Assembly: GCA_031771865.1 (NCBI GenBank)
Contig: JASISA010000026.1
Coordinates: 1,550,001 to 1,614,000, forward strand
DNA length: 64,000 nucleotides
Reading direction: 5' to 3'
Origin: Nothophaeocryptopus gaeumannii
Lineage: Eukaryota; Ascomycota; Dothideomycetes; Mycosphaerellales; Mycosphaerellaceae
Position numbers and translations under genes: made by a program. Below the pieces are notes generated by a model. That model was not told the DNA's origin. It saw only the letters and a list, made by a program, of their open reading frames with translations, and searched no databases. Shown one piece after another: positions 52,752-63,386 of the stretch (its first letter is position 1; each line of letters begins with the position of its first letter).

Positions 52752-53618
52752 ATGCCTCCTAAACGGACGACATCCACAGCGGCTTCCACCCCAGCATCCA
52801 ACGCGCCGACTTCGTTCGAGACTCCCGCCCTAGAATCTCAAGAGCTCCGCATGTCTTACGAGATTGCTCGTGGCGAGCAAGGCGTTCTCACCTTCGAGCC
52901 ATATAAATCTATACTGCTTCCGTACTGGCGCTTCAAAACGGTACCTATTGCCGAACAGTCCTCGAAAACCTTGGAGACAGCTTTCGAATACTATGTCAAA
53001 GAAGAGGACTTTATAGGAGCAGACATGGCGAGAAAGTTCATACAGATGGGAATGACGAGAGCGAAGAGGTAGGTACAGGAACAAGCGTATGCCATAGCGA
53101 GGAGTTCGACAATTCGCGTGCGTCGCCCAGCGCTGGTTGTCTTCTCTGGCCTTTCCGTCTCGCTCGCACAGACAGCGTTCTTGCTATTTCCACCAGATCC
53201 CTCGACTTTTCCCTACTTCTTAGTCTCCGGCTTCCCACTTCCCTTCGCTTGCTGTGCCTTGCAATCACCTCAGTTTGAGCTGATCCTGTACAGATATGCA
53301 AACCATGCGGGCGGCCGCAAGTACGACAAGTCCGAGCGTGAGTTGGAAATGGAAGGCAATGGTGGCAAGCGAACGGAACTTCCAAAAAGCACGGGCCATG
53401 CAGGTCGGGACGAGAAGCTTGCAGCAAGCGAAGTGTTCAAAGAAGTTTGGAGACGATGCATCGAAGACGCAGAGTACCTCGCACTGAAAGCGGAGTGGCA
53501 GAAGGAGAAGAAGACTTGGACCAAAGCAAGTGGTAACAGCAAAGTCAAGAAAGAGGAAGACGAGATCGACAGCAAAGTCAAAACAGAGACAAAGATTAAA
53601 GAGGAGGAGGACGATTGA
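52752..53618 (+). CDS. DUF4385-type protein (2 exons)
   Basis: Exons 52752-53068 and 53294-53618 give 213 residues. The 225-bp intron (GTAGGT..ACAG, GCTGAT near the end) splits an Arg codon and joins GADMARKFIQMGMTRAKR to YANHAGGRKYD, the central block of the DUF4385 family. A Ser/Thr-rich leader precedes it and a Lys/Glu-rich low-complexity tail follows. The family is found in bacteria, phages and fungi and has no known function. The intron is three to four times longer than the others in this window. Confidence 0.82.
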
Positions 53619-53686
53619 TCGTCTGCAGAAGTTTTTCCTGCACACAAGCTAGACAATCGAGAGTGCATTGCTTGTGAGGAGCGTGT

Positions 53687-54265
53687 ATGCTCCGACTGGA
53701 CAATTGGCAAACAGCGCAACGTAGGCAGCACGGTCCAAATAGTCAAGGCTCCCACGAGCAGCGTCCATCAAGTCCCTGGCACATCCTCCTCAGGCGTCCC
53801 TACAACCCCTTCGACAACCCACCCAAAGGCAACATGTCATTCGAAAAGAAACAGATGCATGAGATGACCAAGGAAGAGAAGCATCGCATGCTGTGCGAGC
53901 TTTCGTTCATCGGCCGCGTCCCACTGGAGCGAATGGGATACCCGCAAGATGTCATTGATGAAGTGGCGAAGTTCAAACATGAAGCTCGAATCAGACACGC
54001 TGCTCTCGAAGCTGCCAACGCCAACGCCAATATCCCGAACCAGAACAACAAAGAGGATGATGGACGGACCCTCAAATATACGGCGGGTCCCTCAAATGTC
54101 GCGTCTGAGCCAACGCCTGCATCGTCTAGTGACCCAGCACAGAGTACCATGGACGGTGAGGCGCGATACCAGTGGCTGCTTAAAGAGGCGGGAGTGAAGC
54201 TGCCGCCGGAGTTGACTGAAGAGCAGTGGGCGGAGATCAACAGGTTGAAGCGCGTCAACGAGTGA
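53687..54265 (+). CDS. Hypothetical acidic protein
   Basis: The frame has ATGs at 53687 and 53834. The second (MSFEKKQMHEMTKEEKHRML) starts directly at the protein-like part and leaves 216 bp to the previous gene, so it is the better start (143 residues); the first would leave 68 bp. The sequence is helical and charged: CELSFIGRVPLERMGYPQDV, a Ala/Asn-rich middle, and a C-terminal YQWLLKEAGVKLPPELTEEQ. No motif is recognised. Confidence 0.55.
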   Translation: MLRLDNWQTAQRRQHGPNSQGSHEQRPSSPWHILLRRPYNPFDNPPKGNMSFEKKQMHEMTKEEKHRMLCELSFIGRVPLERMGYPQDVIDEVAKFKHEARIRHAALEAANANANIPNQNNKEDDGRTLKYTAGPSNVASEPTPASSSDPAQSTMDGEARYQWLLKEAGVKLPPELTEEQWAEINRLKRVNE

Positions 54266-54951
54266 AGGAAGGACGGTTTAGGAACGGCACGGAGACTGTG
54301 AGAGGGTGGGATCTCCGGACGGGAGCCAGCATGAGGATGGCACAATGGTAGCGGAACTTGAATTTGCGTATAGCGCGTGGAAGTCACTGGTCTTGTGGAA
54401 ATTGCAGCGCAGAGAGAACATGAATGCTGTCGGCGTGTCAAAGTCGGGTTACTGATTCCTTTGAGCAAACATGTTCAGACTGCATAAGAGCATAGCTGAG
54501 TTTCTCTCTTCTTGCCCGAAATCTAAACACCAAGACAGCTTGTGAACGCAATGTTAGAATCACAGAACAAACAGCAAAAGATCAGGGGTCTCTCAAGAAC
54601 CTCCAACGTTTGCGGGAGAACTAGAACTGGGGGAAGGAGTATTGCTCAGTACTACTCTGTGTAGACAGTGGCTTCAGTGGTGGGAGTTCGAGTATACTGA
54701 GGAGCCTCATACGCCAGTAGTACACTGACGATCTTCAAGAGCCGAACGGGACTATGGCTGATACCTAGTGAGCCTTTGCCTCGGGGTGTTGATCAAGGAA
54801 ATGACGAGAAGAAACAGCAGAAGTATTTGATACCTCTTGGATGAATTGCTGGGTTTCTAGAAAATGGCTTAGCAAACCTCTGCGATTATTAATAGTAGTC
54901 GTGCAGCGCCGTTCCCGTCACATCATCGTGAGTACGTTTCAGTCAAGCAAG
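54266..54951. other. Intergenic region, 0.7 kb
   Basis: Between two plus-strand hypothetical genes; nothing supported. Confidence 0.4.
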
Positions 54952-55386
54952 ATGTCAGGCACACCGAAGCAAAGTCAAGGAGGCAAAGGTCAAACATCAC
55001 CGGCCAACATTACCCAAACCTGGACTGCCCGCTGCCAAAGCTCCAACACCACCACCACTCAACGAACCCCCAACACCACACAACCTCAAAACACCCCAAC
55101 CCCTCTCACCGAATGGGCCACAACCGAGCAACAAGCTCGAGAAGCAGGAACAAGAGGCCCACTAGATACGAGCGACGAGCGAATCCAGTTCTTGCAGCAG
55201 AAGCAAGCGCAGGCCATTGAAGAAGGGAATTCCCACGCAAAACTTGTCGCGGATGTTTGTCTAGAAGAAATTCATGCAGCGGGGTTGCACGCATCAATAG
55301 AATTTCTGAACACGAGAGGTCGACAGCGACATGAGCGGGAGTATGGGAATCAGGAGAATGACCCGGATATGGAGAATCGGGATTGA
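54952..55386 (+). CDS. Hypothetical protein, Thr/Gln-rich
   Basis: The ATG at 54952 (MSGTPKQSQGG) gives 144 residues. An earlier in-frame ATG at 54841 would add 37 residues of mixed composition and is less likely. The first half is Thr/Asn/Gln/Pro-rich and disordered. The second half is helical (EERIQFLQQKQ-like stretch with LDTSDERIQFLQQKQAQAI, then LVADVCLEEIHAAGLHASI). Strong C-ending codon use supports coding. No family recognised. It is convergent with the PHD-finger gene, with stops 172 bp apart. Confidence 0.5.
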   Translation: MSGTPKQSQGGKGQTSPANITQTWTARCQSSNTTTTQRTPNTTQPQNTPTPLTEWATTEQQAREAGTRGPLDTSDERIQFLQQKQAQAIEEGNSHAKLVADVCLEEIHAAGLHASIEFLNTRGRQRHEREYGNQENDPDMENRD

Positions 55387-55557
55387 TGAGGTGGGTGTGG
55401 AAGTTGAAGATCGATGTTGATGGGGTTATGGACAGATTGCGTTGACTGAGCGACACAGAGCGTGTTTTCCCGGCATTTGGGACTGCTTGCCTCAATGGTC
55501 AGGTCCTTGGAGATGAGCATCAAAAACATGGAGATCTCTCTCATCATCACTTCCTTT

Positions 55558-55920
55558 TCACCCGCCCTCTCTTCTCCTCCTCCTTACCGCCCGCCTCCTG
55601 CTCTCAAACCTCTCCACCCTCGTCTCCCATATCTTCTCGCCCCTATCCATCGCCTCCCACGTCTTCCGATGAGCAGTTGACATCGGCGTACCCCTGCCAG
55701 GCTCTCCATTATGGAACGCCTGGTCGGCTTCCCTGTCACACCCGTTGCAGAAGTAGTTGTAATGCTGTCCACTACCAGTTGTGATTCCCATACAGATCGC
55801 ATGTTGATGTCTTTCACAGGCTTCGCAGTAGAGCCATAGGTTGTTGGATTGGGTTGGTGGGAAGTATTGGCCGCAGATGCAGCTGACTACGGCGTCTTCG
55901 TCGTCGCTGGGGGAAGACAT
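55558..55920 (-). CDS. PHD-type zinc finger protein
   Basis: A 120-residue protein made almost entirely of one PHD finger. Ligands in order are Cys14, Cys16, Cys32, Cys35, His40, Cys43, Cys58 and Cys61, the C4HC3 pattern, with an aromatic residue (Trp29, Tyr31) before the third ligand. The C-terminus is Arg-rich (RVERFESRRRAVRRRRREGG). PHD fingers usually read histone H3 tails, and the basic tail suggests nuclear location (inference). It is short for the family and has no other domain. Confidence 0.8.
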   Translation of the reverse strand: MSSPSDDEDAVVSCICGQYFPPTQSNNLWLYCEACERHQHAICMGITTGSGQHYNYFCNGCDREADQAFHNGEPGRGTPMSTAHRKTWEAMDRGEKIWETRVERFESRRRAVRRRRREGG

Positions 55921-56326
55921 GGTGAATTGGGAATTTCGGTGAGTGTTGCGTATACCTTTGAGAAGACCGTGGCCAGTTTATGTACGCCATATTACGGTCC
56001 TTCTGCAACTTGTCTCAAAGAGCGTGTCAGGGACTACCAAATGAGACAGATGGTTCAAAGACAGATTTGTCTCGATAACAGTTCTTGCCATCGCGGTAGC
56101 GTGTCTTTTAGTGACTCAAAGAACGTCAACAGGCGTTCACAAGGGTCCACCGAAGCGCTACTTAGCGCAACAATGTCAGCTCTCAAGAGAAACAATGCAA
56201 TATGTCTTGATAACACAAAGTTCTAGCAGGTCGAAGGTTCGTATTCGAAGGTCGGCAAACGCCTCGTGCCTCTACCTCTAGGATCTCAAAAAGTTTTGTA
56301 CATGTCATTTCGCTCTAAAAAATCGC
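55921..56326. other. Intergenic region
   Basis: Between the PHD gene start and the NDE1 stop, both on the minus strand. No supported feature. Confidence 0.4.
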
Positions 56327-58470
56327 TCAGTAGTTCATCATATCTGCAAATTGTTAGCACACCGCAGCGAGATCTTGAATGCTGAGGACTTACCCCTCCC
56401 AAAAATAGCTCGCTTGCTCCAGTCCATCGCAAGCAACATTCTTGTCCTCAGACTCACGCTCTGTGCAAAGTAGATACTACGCCAGAGGTAGACGGCAAGC
56501 AGTCCGCCTCCAAAACCCAAACCGTTGAAGTCGAAAACGGCCGCGTTGCCGATATACGCCAGACTTCCCATGTGCTTGTACTCGAACGCTTTGTAAACAG
56601 CCTCATCAATGTCGCCGTCGATGATATCGTTCATCTTCATCGCGTATTCGGCTTGCGCGAGCTTGTTCAGCTTACGTCCGAGGTAGACGCCTTGCTGGTT
56701 TGCACGTTGTGCGGTAGCCGGTAGCGAAGTGAGCTTGCTGTCGATCTGTTTGAGGAGCTCGTTAAGCTCGCCGAAGTCGAGAGTGCCGCTCCTGTCCTTG
56801 TCATACTGCTCGAAGAGTTTACCAAGTCGCTTCAGATGATCGTTGGCTTGAGGGAAGCGAGACTTCACACGCTTTGCGACTTCACACCACTGCGGGTAGG
56901 TGAGGGTCATGGTGGCGGGGTCCTTGCCCTTCTCCCAGGCGAGCGTGCGCAGAAATGTGATGATGTGATCGGATACATTATTCTGGACGGTACTGCAGTC
57001 ACCAATGGCATAGACATCTCCAAGTGGTGCTCCAGCAAGCCGAAGATGCGTGTCTGTCTCCAGAGCATGTCGGTTCGTTTGGTGGTCGAACTTTTTCGCA
57101 ATGCTCTGGGCGAAATCCGTTTGCGATACGCCGGTCGACCAGAGACAGAACCCCATAGGAAGCTCTTTTGTCACCGTGTTGCCGTCCTTATCCTTCTGCG
57201 TGAACAGGATTCTGTCGGGCTGAATCTCTTTCACGCGAGAGTTGGTCTGTACGTCAACGTTGTCATGAGCTAGACGGTCCTCAGCGTATCTACTGAGAGC
57301 CTCGTCGTAGGTGTTCAAGATGTGGCCACGAGATTGGATGACATGCACTGAGACTTCGTTTCGCAAGAGCCTAGGGTAGAATTTCGGGAGGTCCTCGTTC
57401 AGCATGTCGTAAAGCTCTGCAGCAAATTCAACACCGGTCGGACCACCTCCAGAAACGACAAACGACAGCAGTCGTCGACGCTCTTCGTCGGGCGTAGTCG
57501 GCAGGGAGGCAGTCTCGAGGTTTGCGATGACAGCGTTCCGGATTCTTCGTGCGTCGGTAATGTCCTTCAAGAAATGGCAATATTCGAGGCCCTTCACTCC
57601 GTGCGGGTTCGTCGTCGATCCAACGCCAATCACCAACTTGTCGTATGGCAGATAGAATCGCTCTTTCTCTCCTGTTGGCCCGATCGATTCCAGCTCGACA
57701 AGCTTGTTACTAAAGTCCACATCTGTCGCACCAGCCTTGAGGAAATGTCCCTTGACGCGCTTGACAATCTTGCGGACGGGTTCCACCAAGCTGCGGAACT
57801 CGAGAGTGCCAACCGTAGCGCTCGGAAGCATAGGTGTGAAGAGGAAGTGGTTGGAGGGCGACACAGCCGTCACATGGTACTCTCCCGGTATCAATTGCTT
57901 CAGCAAAGCCACGCTGCCCCAGCCTGTCCCAAGAATGACCAGCTTAGGCTTGTGCTTCTGCTCTATCATCTGAGGATCCTCCTCATCATCCACAAAGTAC
58001 TCTGCTATTGGCAGATTCTTAGGTCCACCTTTACGAGGGCTCAGCGCGAGCTCTGAGACGGCAAGCTCGGCAGTGTCTGGCGATTCGCGGTAAGTCGTCG
58101 CATCGAAGATGAAAAAGGCCACGACCAGTCCACCGCTGATAACGATGAAGAGGCCCAGGGAGGCGAGCGCTTTGTATGCATATCGGAGGATGCGCGATTG
58201 CGGTGGCTTGGTCTGCGAGCGGTGGGTCGAAGCCCAGCGCGACTGGATGTGTTTGTACTGCGAAGGTCTGTCCAGTGCGCGCCGGACAGCTCGAGGAAGA
58301 GGCTGGGAAAATCGGTAGGAGATAGCTCGTCGCTGAGCCTTCAACGAGGACTTGATAGAGGCATTCGTCCTATTCCGGAAGTCATGTTGCAGTGTAGACT
58401 GCAAGAGACTATGCGATTGAGCTGGGCATTTCGCTTGCAGGGCTCTCTGTGCCCGTTGCATGGGTAGCAT
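56327..58470 (-). CDS. NDE1: External alternative NADH dehydrogenase with EF-hand
   Basis: Exons 58470-56394 and 56343-56327 give 697 residues. The 50-bp intron (GTAAGT, GCTAAC branch, GCAG) leads to a last exon of only 17 bases that replaces a run-out with the conserved end IFGRDMMNY. A basic, Ser-rich mitochondrial presequence is followed by one membrane segment at about 102-121. The FAD motif GTGWGS is at 181-186, the NAD(P)H motif GGGPTG at 341-346, and YAIGDC at about 487-492. An EF-hand loop, DKDRSGTLDFGE, lies at 557-568, typical of calcium-sensitive type II enzymes facing the intermembrane space. The enzyme passes electrons from cytosolic NAD(P)H to ubiquinone without proton pumping. 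It is divergent from the aldehyde dehydrogenase gene. Confidence 0.93.
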
Positions 58471-58816
58471 CGTTTGGCGCGCTTTATCGCATTGAGGCTG
58501 TTCAGGTCACGAGAGTTGGCGTCGTCTGGGCGGTAAGAGGTGGTGAGAGGTGGTGTGATGGTCGTGAATGAAAGACACCGCTCAGTGGGCCATTTCACGC
58601 GGTCGCAGAGATATCAGAGACTTCTTGGGATACTGTGGATAGGATGGGACGGATTCGACGGAAATCGAATGTTGCTGGGAGCTCAACACCAGCGACGTCA
58701 CCGCCCGGCTCAAGCAGCCGAACAGGGTTCGCATCAAAATCTTGTCCGTTCAAAAGCTTACGGGAGACATTGACTGTAAACATAAACATTAAACTTTGAC
58801 AACCACAACAACCACT
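58471..58816. promoter_or_regulatory. Shared divergent upstream region, NDE1 and aldehyde dehydrogenase
   Basis: 346 bp separate the two ATGs. Both products are redox enzymes, so co-regulation is possible but not shown. No named site is evident. Confidence 0.5.
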
Positions 58817-60274
58817 ATGGCAACTGAGAAAGTCACGACCATTTCGCCTACGACCAACAAGCCCGTTGTCGAACGGACTGGTCCAACAGATGCTGAGTTG
58901 GCAGAAATCCCAAAGACAGCGAAAAAGGCGTCCCTGAAGTACAGCAAAACGCCACTGGCGGAACGACAGAAGATCGTCAAGAAGGCACTTCAATTGATCG
59001 ACGACAAACAAGATGAACTGGCCAAGGAGATCACGGAGCAGATGGGAAGACCCATTGCCTTCACAGCCAAGGAAGTCACGACTGCTGTCTTGAGAGGCGA
59101 GTACTTGCTCAAGATCAGCGACGAGGCATTGTCGGATACACCCGGAGAGCCCGAGAAAGGCTTCAAGCGATTTATTCGAAAGACTCCTCTTGGACCCGTT
59201 TTGATTCTGTTCCCTTGGAATGCGAGTCATCCAATTATCGCCTGTTGCTTCCGTCAACTAACTCGAGTGTAGTACCCATATCTGACTCTTGTGAACTCGC
59301 TCATCCCAGCTCTTCTTGCGGGTAACAGCGTCATTCTCAAGCCATCTCCCCAAACTCCAACGATTGCCGAGCAGGTTCAGAATGTCTTCGTCGAAGCTGG
59401 TCTTGACAAGGACGTAATCCAGTATTTCCACTGTGGCGACCTCAAGAAGATCGAACAGCTGGTCCTGGCACCTGAGATACAGCTTGTGTGCTTCACCGGC
59501 TCCGTCCCTGGCGGTCTCGCAGTCCAAAAAGCCGCCGCTGGTCGCGTTGACTGCAGAGTTGGTCTGGAGCTTGGCGGCAAAGACCCGGCGTATGTTCGGC
59601 CAGACGTTGACCTCGACTGGGCAGCAGATGAGATTGTCGACGGTGCTGTCTTCAACTCTGGTCAGTCATGCTGTAGCTTGGAACGCGTCTACGTTCACGA
59701 GAGCGTGCACGACGACTTCGTCAAGGCCGTGCAGAAGGTCCTTGCCGGTTACAAGCTTGGCGATCCGATGGACAAGAGCACACACGTTGGTCCTGTCATT
59801 AGCAAGGCTGCTAAGAAGCGCATTGAAGAGCACATCAACAACGCTATTAAGCAGGGTGCGAGGGATGCCACGCCCGAGAACGCCAGTTTCAAGAACCCAC
59901 CCGCAGATGGCAATTACGTCACGCCAACTTTGCTTGTCAACGTGAAGCAGGACATGCAAGTCATGCAAGAGGAGACCTTCGGCCCCGTCATCCCGATTCT
60001 TGCTGTCAAGTCTGACGAAGAAGCCGTGGAGAAAATGTCCGACAGCCAATTCGGATTGACAGCGTCTGTCTGGACGAAGGACGTTGAGAAGGGCTACGAG
60101 CTTGCCGACGATATCGAGGCCGGTACGGTGTTCGTCAACCGTGCCGACTACCCTGCCCCCGATCTCGCGTGGGTAGGCTGGAAGGACAGCGGTAAAGGTC
60201 AGACGCTCTCGAGTTTCGGGTTTGATCAGTTCGTGAGGCTGAAGAGCTACCACATGAAGGACTACCCCATGTAA
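58817..60274 (+). CDS. NAD(P)-dependent aldehyde dehydrogenase (2 exons, GC-AG intron)
   Basis: Exons 58817-59221 and 59273-60274 give 468 residues. The 51-bp intron starts GCGAGT and ends TAG, with a perfect ACTAAC branch, and restores the family block FPWNYPYLTLVNSLIPALLAG across the junction. No GT donor gives the right frame. The catalytic general base is Glu234 in LELGGKDP, and the nucleophile is Cys268 in SGQSCCSLERV. Cofactor region: VILKPSPQTP and FTGSVPGG. The protein is closest in style to succinate-semialdehyde dehydrogenases and related class-3-like fungal enzymes. Substrate is not certain. Confidence 0.9.
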
Positions 60275-61976
60275 AGGGTGTCGTCTTTTGTGACGAACGA
60301 AGGAGGGTGTACCTGAGGTACTCACCTTGCGTGTTGGATCGGAGAGCGCGGTGATTTGTGCTGCATGTTTGCAACACGGACAAAATCACGTTCGCATTTC
60401 AAATCAAGCGGCGTGGTCGTGCTATATGGCGTTCAGCCGAAGGAGTTCTGGTTGTCACCGGAATGCAGACTGTCGTGTTGATGAAGGAATCTTAATCTGC
60501 ATTTCAGGCAACACGAATGCAGTTGCAGTTCAGATAGGTACGTGAAACGCAACGATTCTCTAAGGTTTCCGGTACAGTGCTCAAAGGTGATCTGTGCATG
60601 CAGAGATGACGCGACGAATGAACGCTTTGGTGCGGTTGGACCTGCAAGGCATGTATAGCTGCAGACCCTCTGATGTACCCGCAGATGCAAAAGTCTCTGG
60701 ACATGACTCTCGGCTTCGTCAATTATTTCTCCAATCTGCGTCCTTGAAACACGGATCTTTGAGCCAAATTTTGTCATTGCAATGTCGACAATTGATTAAG
60801 CACTTGTCATCAATGTCTGGCCAAGACTTCCATGCAGCCTTCTCGAACAACTCTCCATCCCTCAATCATTTGCGATACCGCTTCAGCCGCGGTGCAAGCC
60901 ATTATCGCTACCAACTCGCATCCTAGTATGCATGTTGGAGCATTCAATAATGAATTCTGACAACCGATGAGGCCGGTAGCAGCAAGAAACAGATGTGATA
61001 CCTGTGACACTTCACCATCCATCGCGTGCTTTCCCGCTTCCCTTTGTTCGCATGTCTCGCAAGCCTCATTGAACAGCATTCCAAGCGAGTGGATCAAAGG
61101 AATGCAGCACACCGAAGGCTCTCCTCAATCTTTGCTGACGGCCATGCGAGGGCCAAGTCCGCCAAATTGATTCCAATCCAGCGTCCTGGGGATAGTTTTG
61201 AGTTTCTATGGCAATCTCTTTCTGACAAGCACAACGCTGGATACGCTACCCGGCGAGTTGTCCCATCTTTCGTCTGGAGCTGCAGGACTGGAATTGACAG
61301 GGCATTGAGGGGTTACTCATTTTAGTCTGAAGTCGACGACAGAAGACTATACCTCGCCTACTCCTACTTCAACTTGACTTCACAAGCTTCAGTGGCGCCG
61401 CAGCCGCCGCTGATACCTATTGTCTTTCGTTTGCACGTTCCTTCTCTATATGCACAACCATCTGGCCAACGCCTATTGTCGCAAGACTCACCACTTGCCT
61501 ATTGTCTTCAAACGCACACATCTCAAGAGGCCAGAGCTCAGCGTGTCTCATAAAGCGGCTGCAATATTTCAAGACCAACCGAAGAGCGACGCACATACCC
61601 CGCAGGCACATGCAGCAACACCAATAGAAGTGATCGACCCGACAAAATCTTATAGCTGTACCAGCTAGTCAACTATTATCCGGCATCTCAACGACATACT
61701 TTCTTGCATGACCAATACAGCGAACGACTTCCTCGGCTGCACACTGTATTGAGACCGTGCATCAAAGCATCGATCCAAGCGGCACGTGTCTAACTCTGCG
61801 TGACGGCTTGCAGCAAGAGTCAAGACAGACCGGGATCTGGGGACGCCACTACACCACCGCTTGAAGTCATTGAACCGGTCCAAGCCCAAGATCTAAGACA
61901 TACTTTGGCGAGACCGTGCGGTGTTACACTATCCCAACAAAACCAACGAAAGCACCGCGTTGGTCCGTTTGGAAGA
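60275..61976. other. Intergenic region, 1.7 kb
   Basis: Frames at 60594-60926, 61026-61325 and 61420-61668 have no recognisable motif. I see no RNA gene or repeat. The last part is the 5' region of the gene at 61977. Confidence 0.4.
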
Positions 61977-62924
61977 ATGGAGAATAGGACATCACCGACT
62001 TTTGGTGATAAGTTGAAAGCTATGTTTTGTTGTGGGAATGCGGACGATGATAGTTTTGGGGATGAGTATGAGGGGCCGAGGAAGCCCTTGACGATTGTAT
62101 GTTGCATCAGATCCAATGATCCGCCACTCGATGATGTCCAGCTGACAGGTCCATCAACAGAGCCATCCAACCAACTTCCAACGAGAAGACCTTTTCGTAC
62201 AAGGCTTGAGCGATGAAGAGTGCGTATCCCTCCTATCTTCACAAATTTCGCCCATCTTCCTCCACTAACGACTTCCTCCTCTTTCTTCAGACTCGAACAA
62301 ATCCGCGAAAAACAACTTCGCGACGCCAAACGCATGTTCGCTAACCTCCAGCCCCTCCAATCCTCCCCGTCGGGAGCTTTCGCCGAACGACCTGCCAACC
62401 TTATCATCCCTACACTCGAACAATTCACCCAACCGCGAGCTGCTCCACCACGACCATCACAGGCTTCCTCTCCAACCTCTCCGTCTCCCGCTCCTCCGGC
62501 TAGAAGCCCACATCGAGGCGGTGGTCCAGGCATGAGGGATGAGAGACGGAGCGGTCTAAGTGGCCGGTTCAAGACGCATTCCCGGAAGATTTCCGATTCC
62601 TGGAAAAGGACTTCTTTCGGCGGCTCACACGGAAACTTCCACGCACTCGCTTCGCCACCACCCTCATCTCACCACCCTTCCTCTCGCAACGACTTCGAAG
62701 CACCTGACAGCGCCGTCGAAATGCGTGCTTTCACAGATCCCTCCAGAACTCGACTGAATACTGCCTTTCAGACACGGTTGAACACTGGATCATCTACACA
62801 AGTCAGCAGTACGCGAAGTCCGGTAATCGGAAACGACGGCAAAATAAGCGATGATAGCTTTGTGAGTCGGAACGAGGAGAAAGATCGATACGATTCGGGC
62901 ATTGGGAAGGAGTCCAGATTTTGA
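61977..62924 (+). CDS. Disordered hypothetical protein (3 exons)
   Basis: Exons 61977-62096, 62149-62219 and 62291-62924 give 274 residues. Intron 1 is 52 bp (GTATGT, GCTGAC branch, ACAG); intron 2 is 71 bp (GTGCGT, ACTAAC, TTCAG). The spliced middle exon reads HPTNFQREDLFVQGLSDEE and runs into a helix EQIREKQLRDAKRMFANLQ, which neither unspliced frame gives. The N-terminus has KLKAMFCCGN, a possible palmitoylation site (inference). The rest is Ser/Pro/Arg-rich with KTHSRKISDSWKRTSFGG. No domain recognised. Confidence 0.65.
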
Positions 62925-63386
62925 AAGGAAAGGCACATCCTCGAAAAGAATGCGAATATGAAAGAAATCGAAAGGAAAATGAAGTTAAAACGACGAAGGT
63001 GGGCTGGGTCGGGAGAAGGCGTAGTCCGGTGTATGAGGGTAGGAAGAATCGTGGGTATAACAGTACGAAGCCGAGGCGTTGATGAATGACGGCTCCGGGC
63101 AGTGTGTATCATACAGCATCTTAACACTGGTATCGAGAACTGCGCCTGTGGCGTGGTTGGAAGCTGTCTTTCTCGAACCTGTCATTATATCAGTCATTGC
63201 ATTGAGGAGCTACGGTGGATTTCCGACTACCTTGGCAGTCTCTTTGACGCTTTTGACGCGCCTCTGTAATATGGCCATGCCTGGAGGGAGTGCATGTTTG
63301 CCTGGCATCGAGCGCAGCAGGAGCGGCCTTTGCGGACGAGCCGCGGCCCCGGGATATTTCGTGATGCATCTTCAGCTCAGCTGGAT
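62925..63386. other. Convergent intergenic region
   Basis: Between the stops of two convergent genes; holds both 3' regions and no gene that I can see. Confidence 0.5.

Noticed and set aside
56221..56260. Possible tRNA B-box-like sequence (GGTTCGTATTCG)
   Set aside because: No A box or cloverleaf partner at the right distance.
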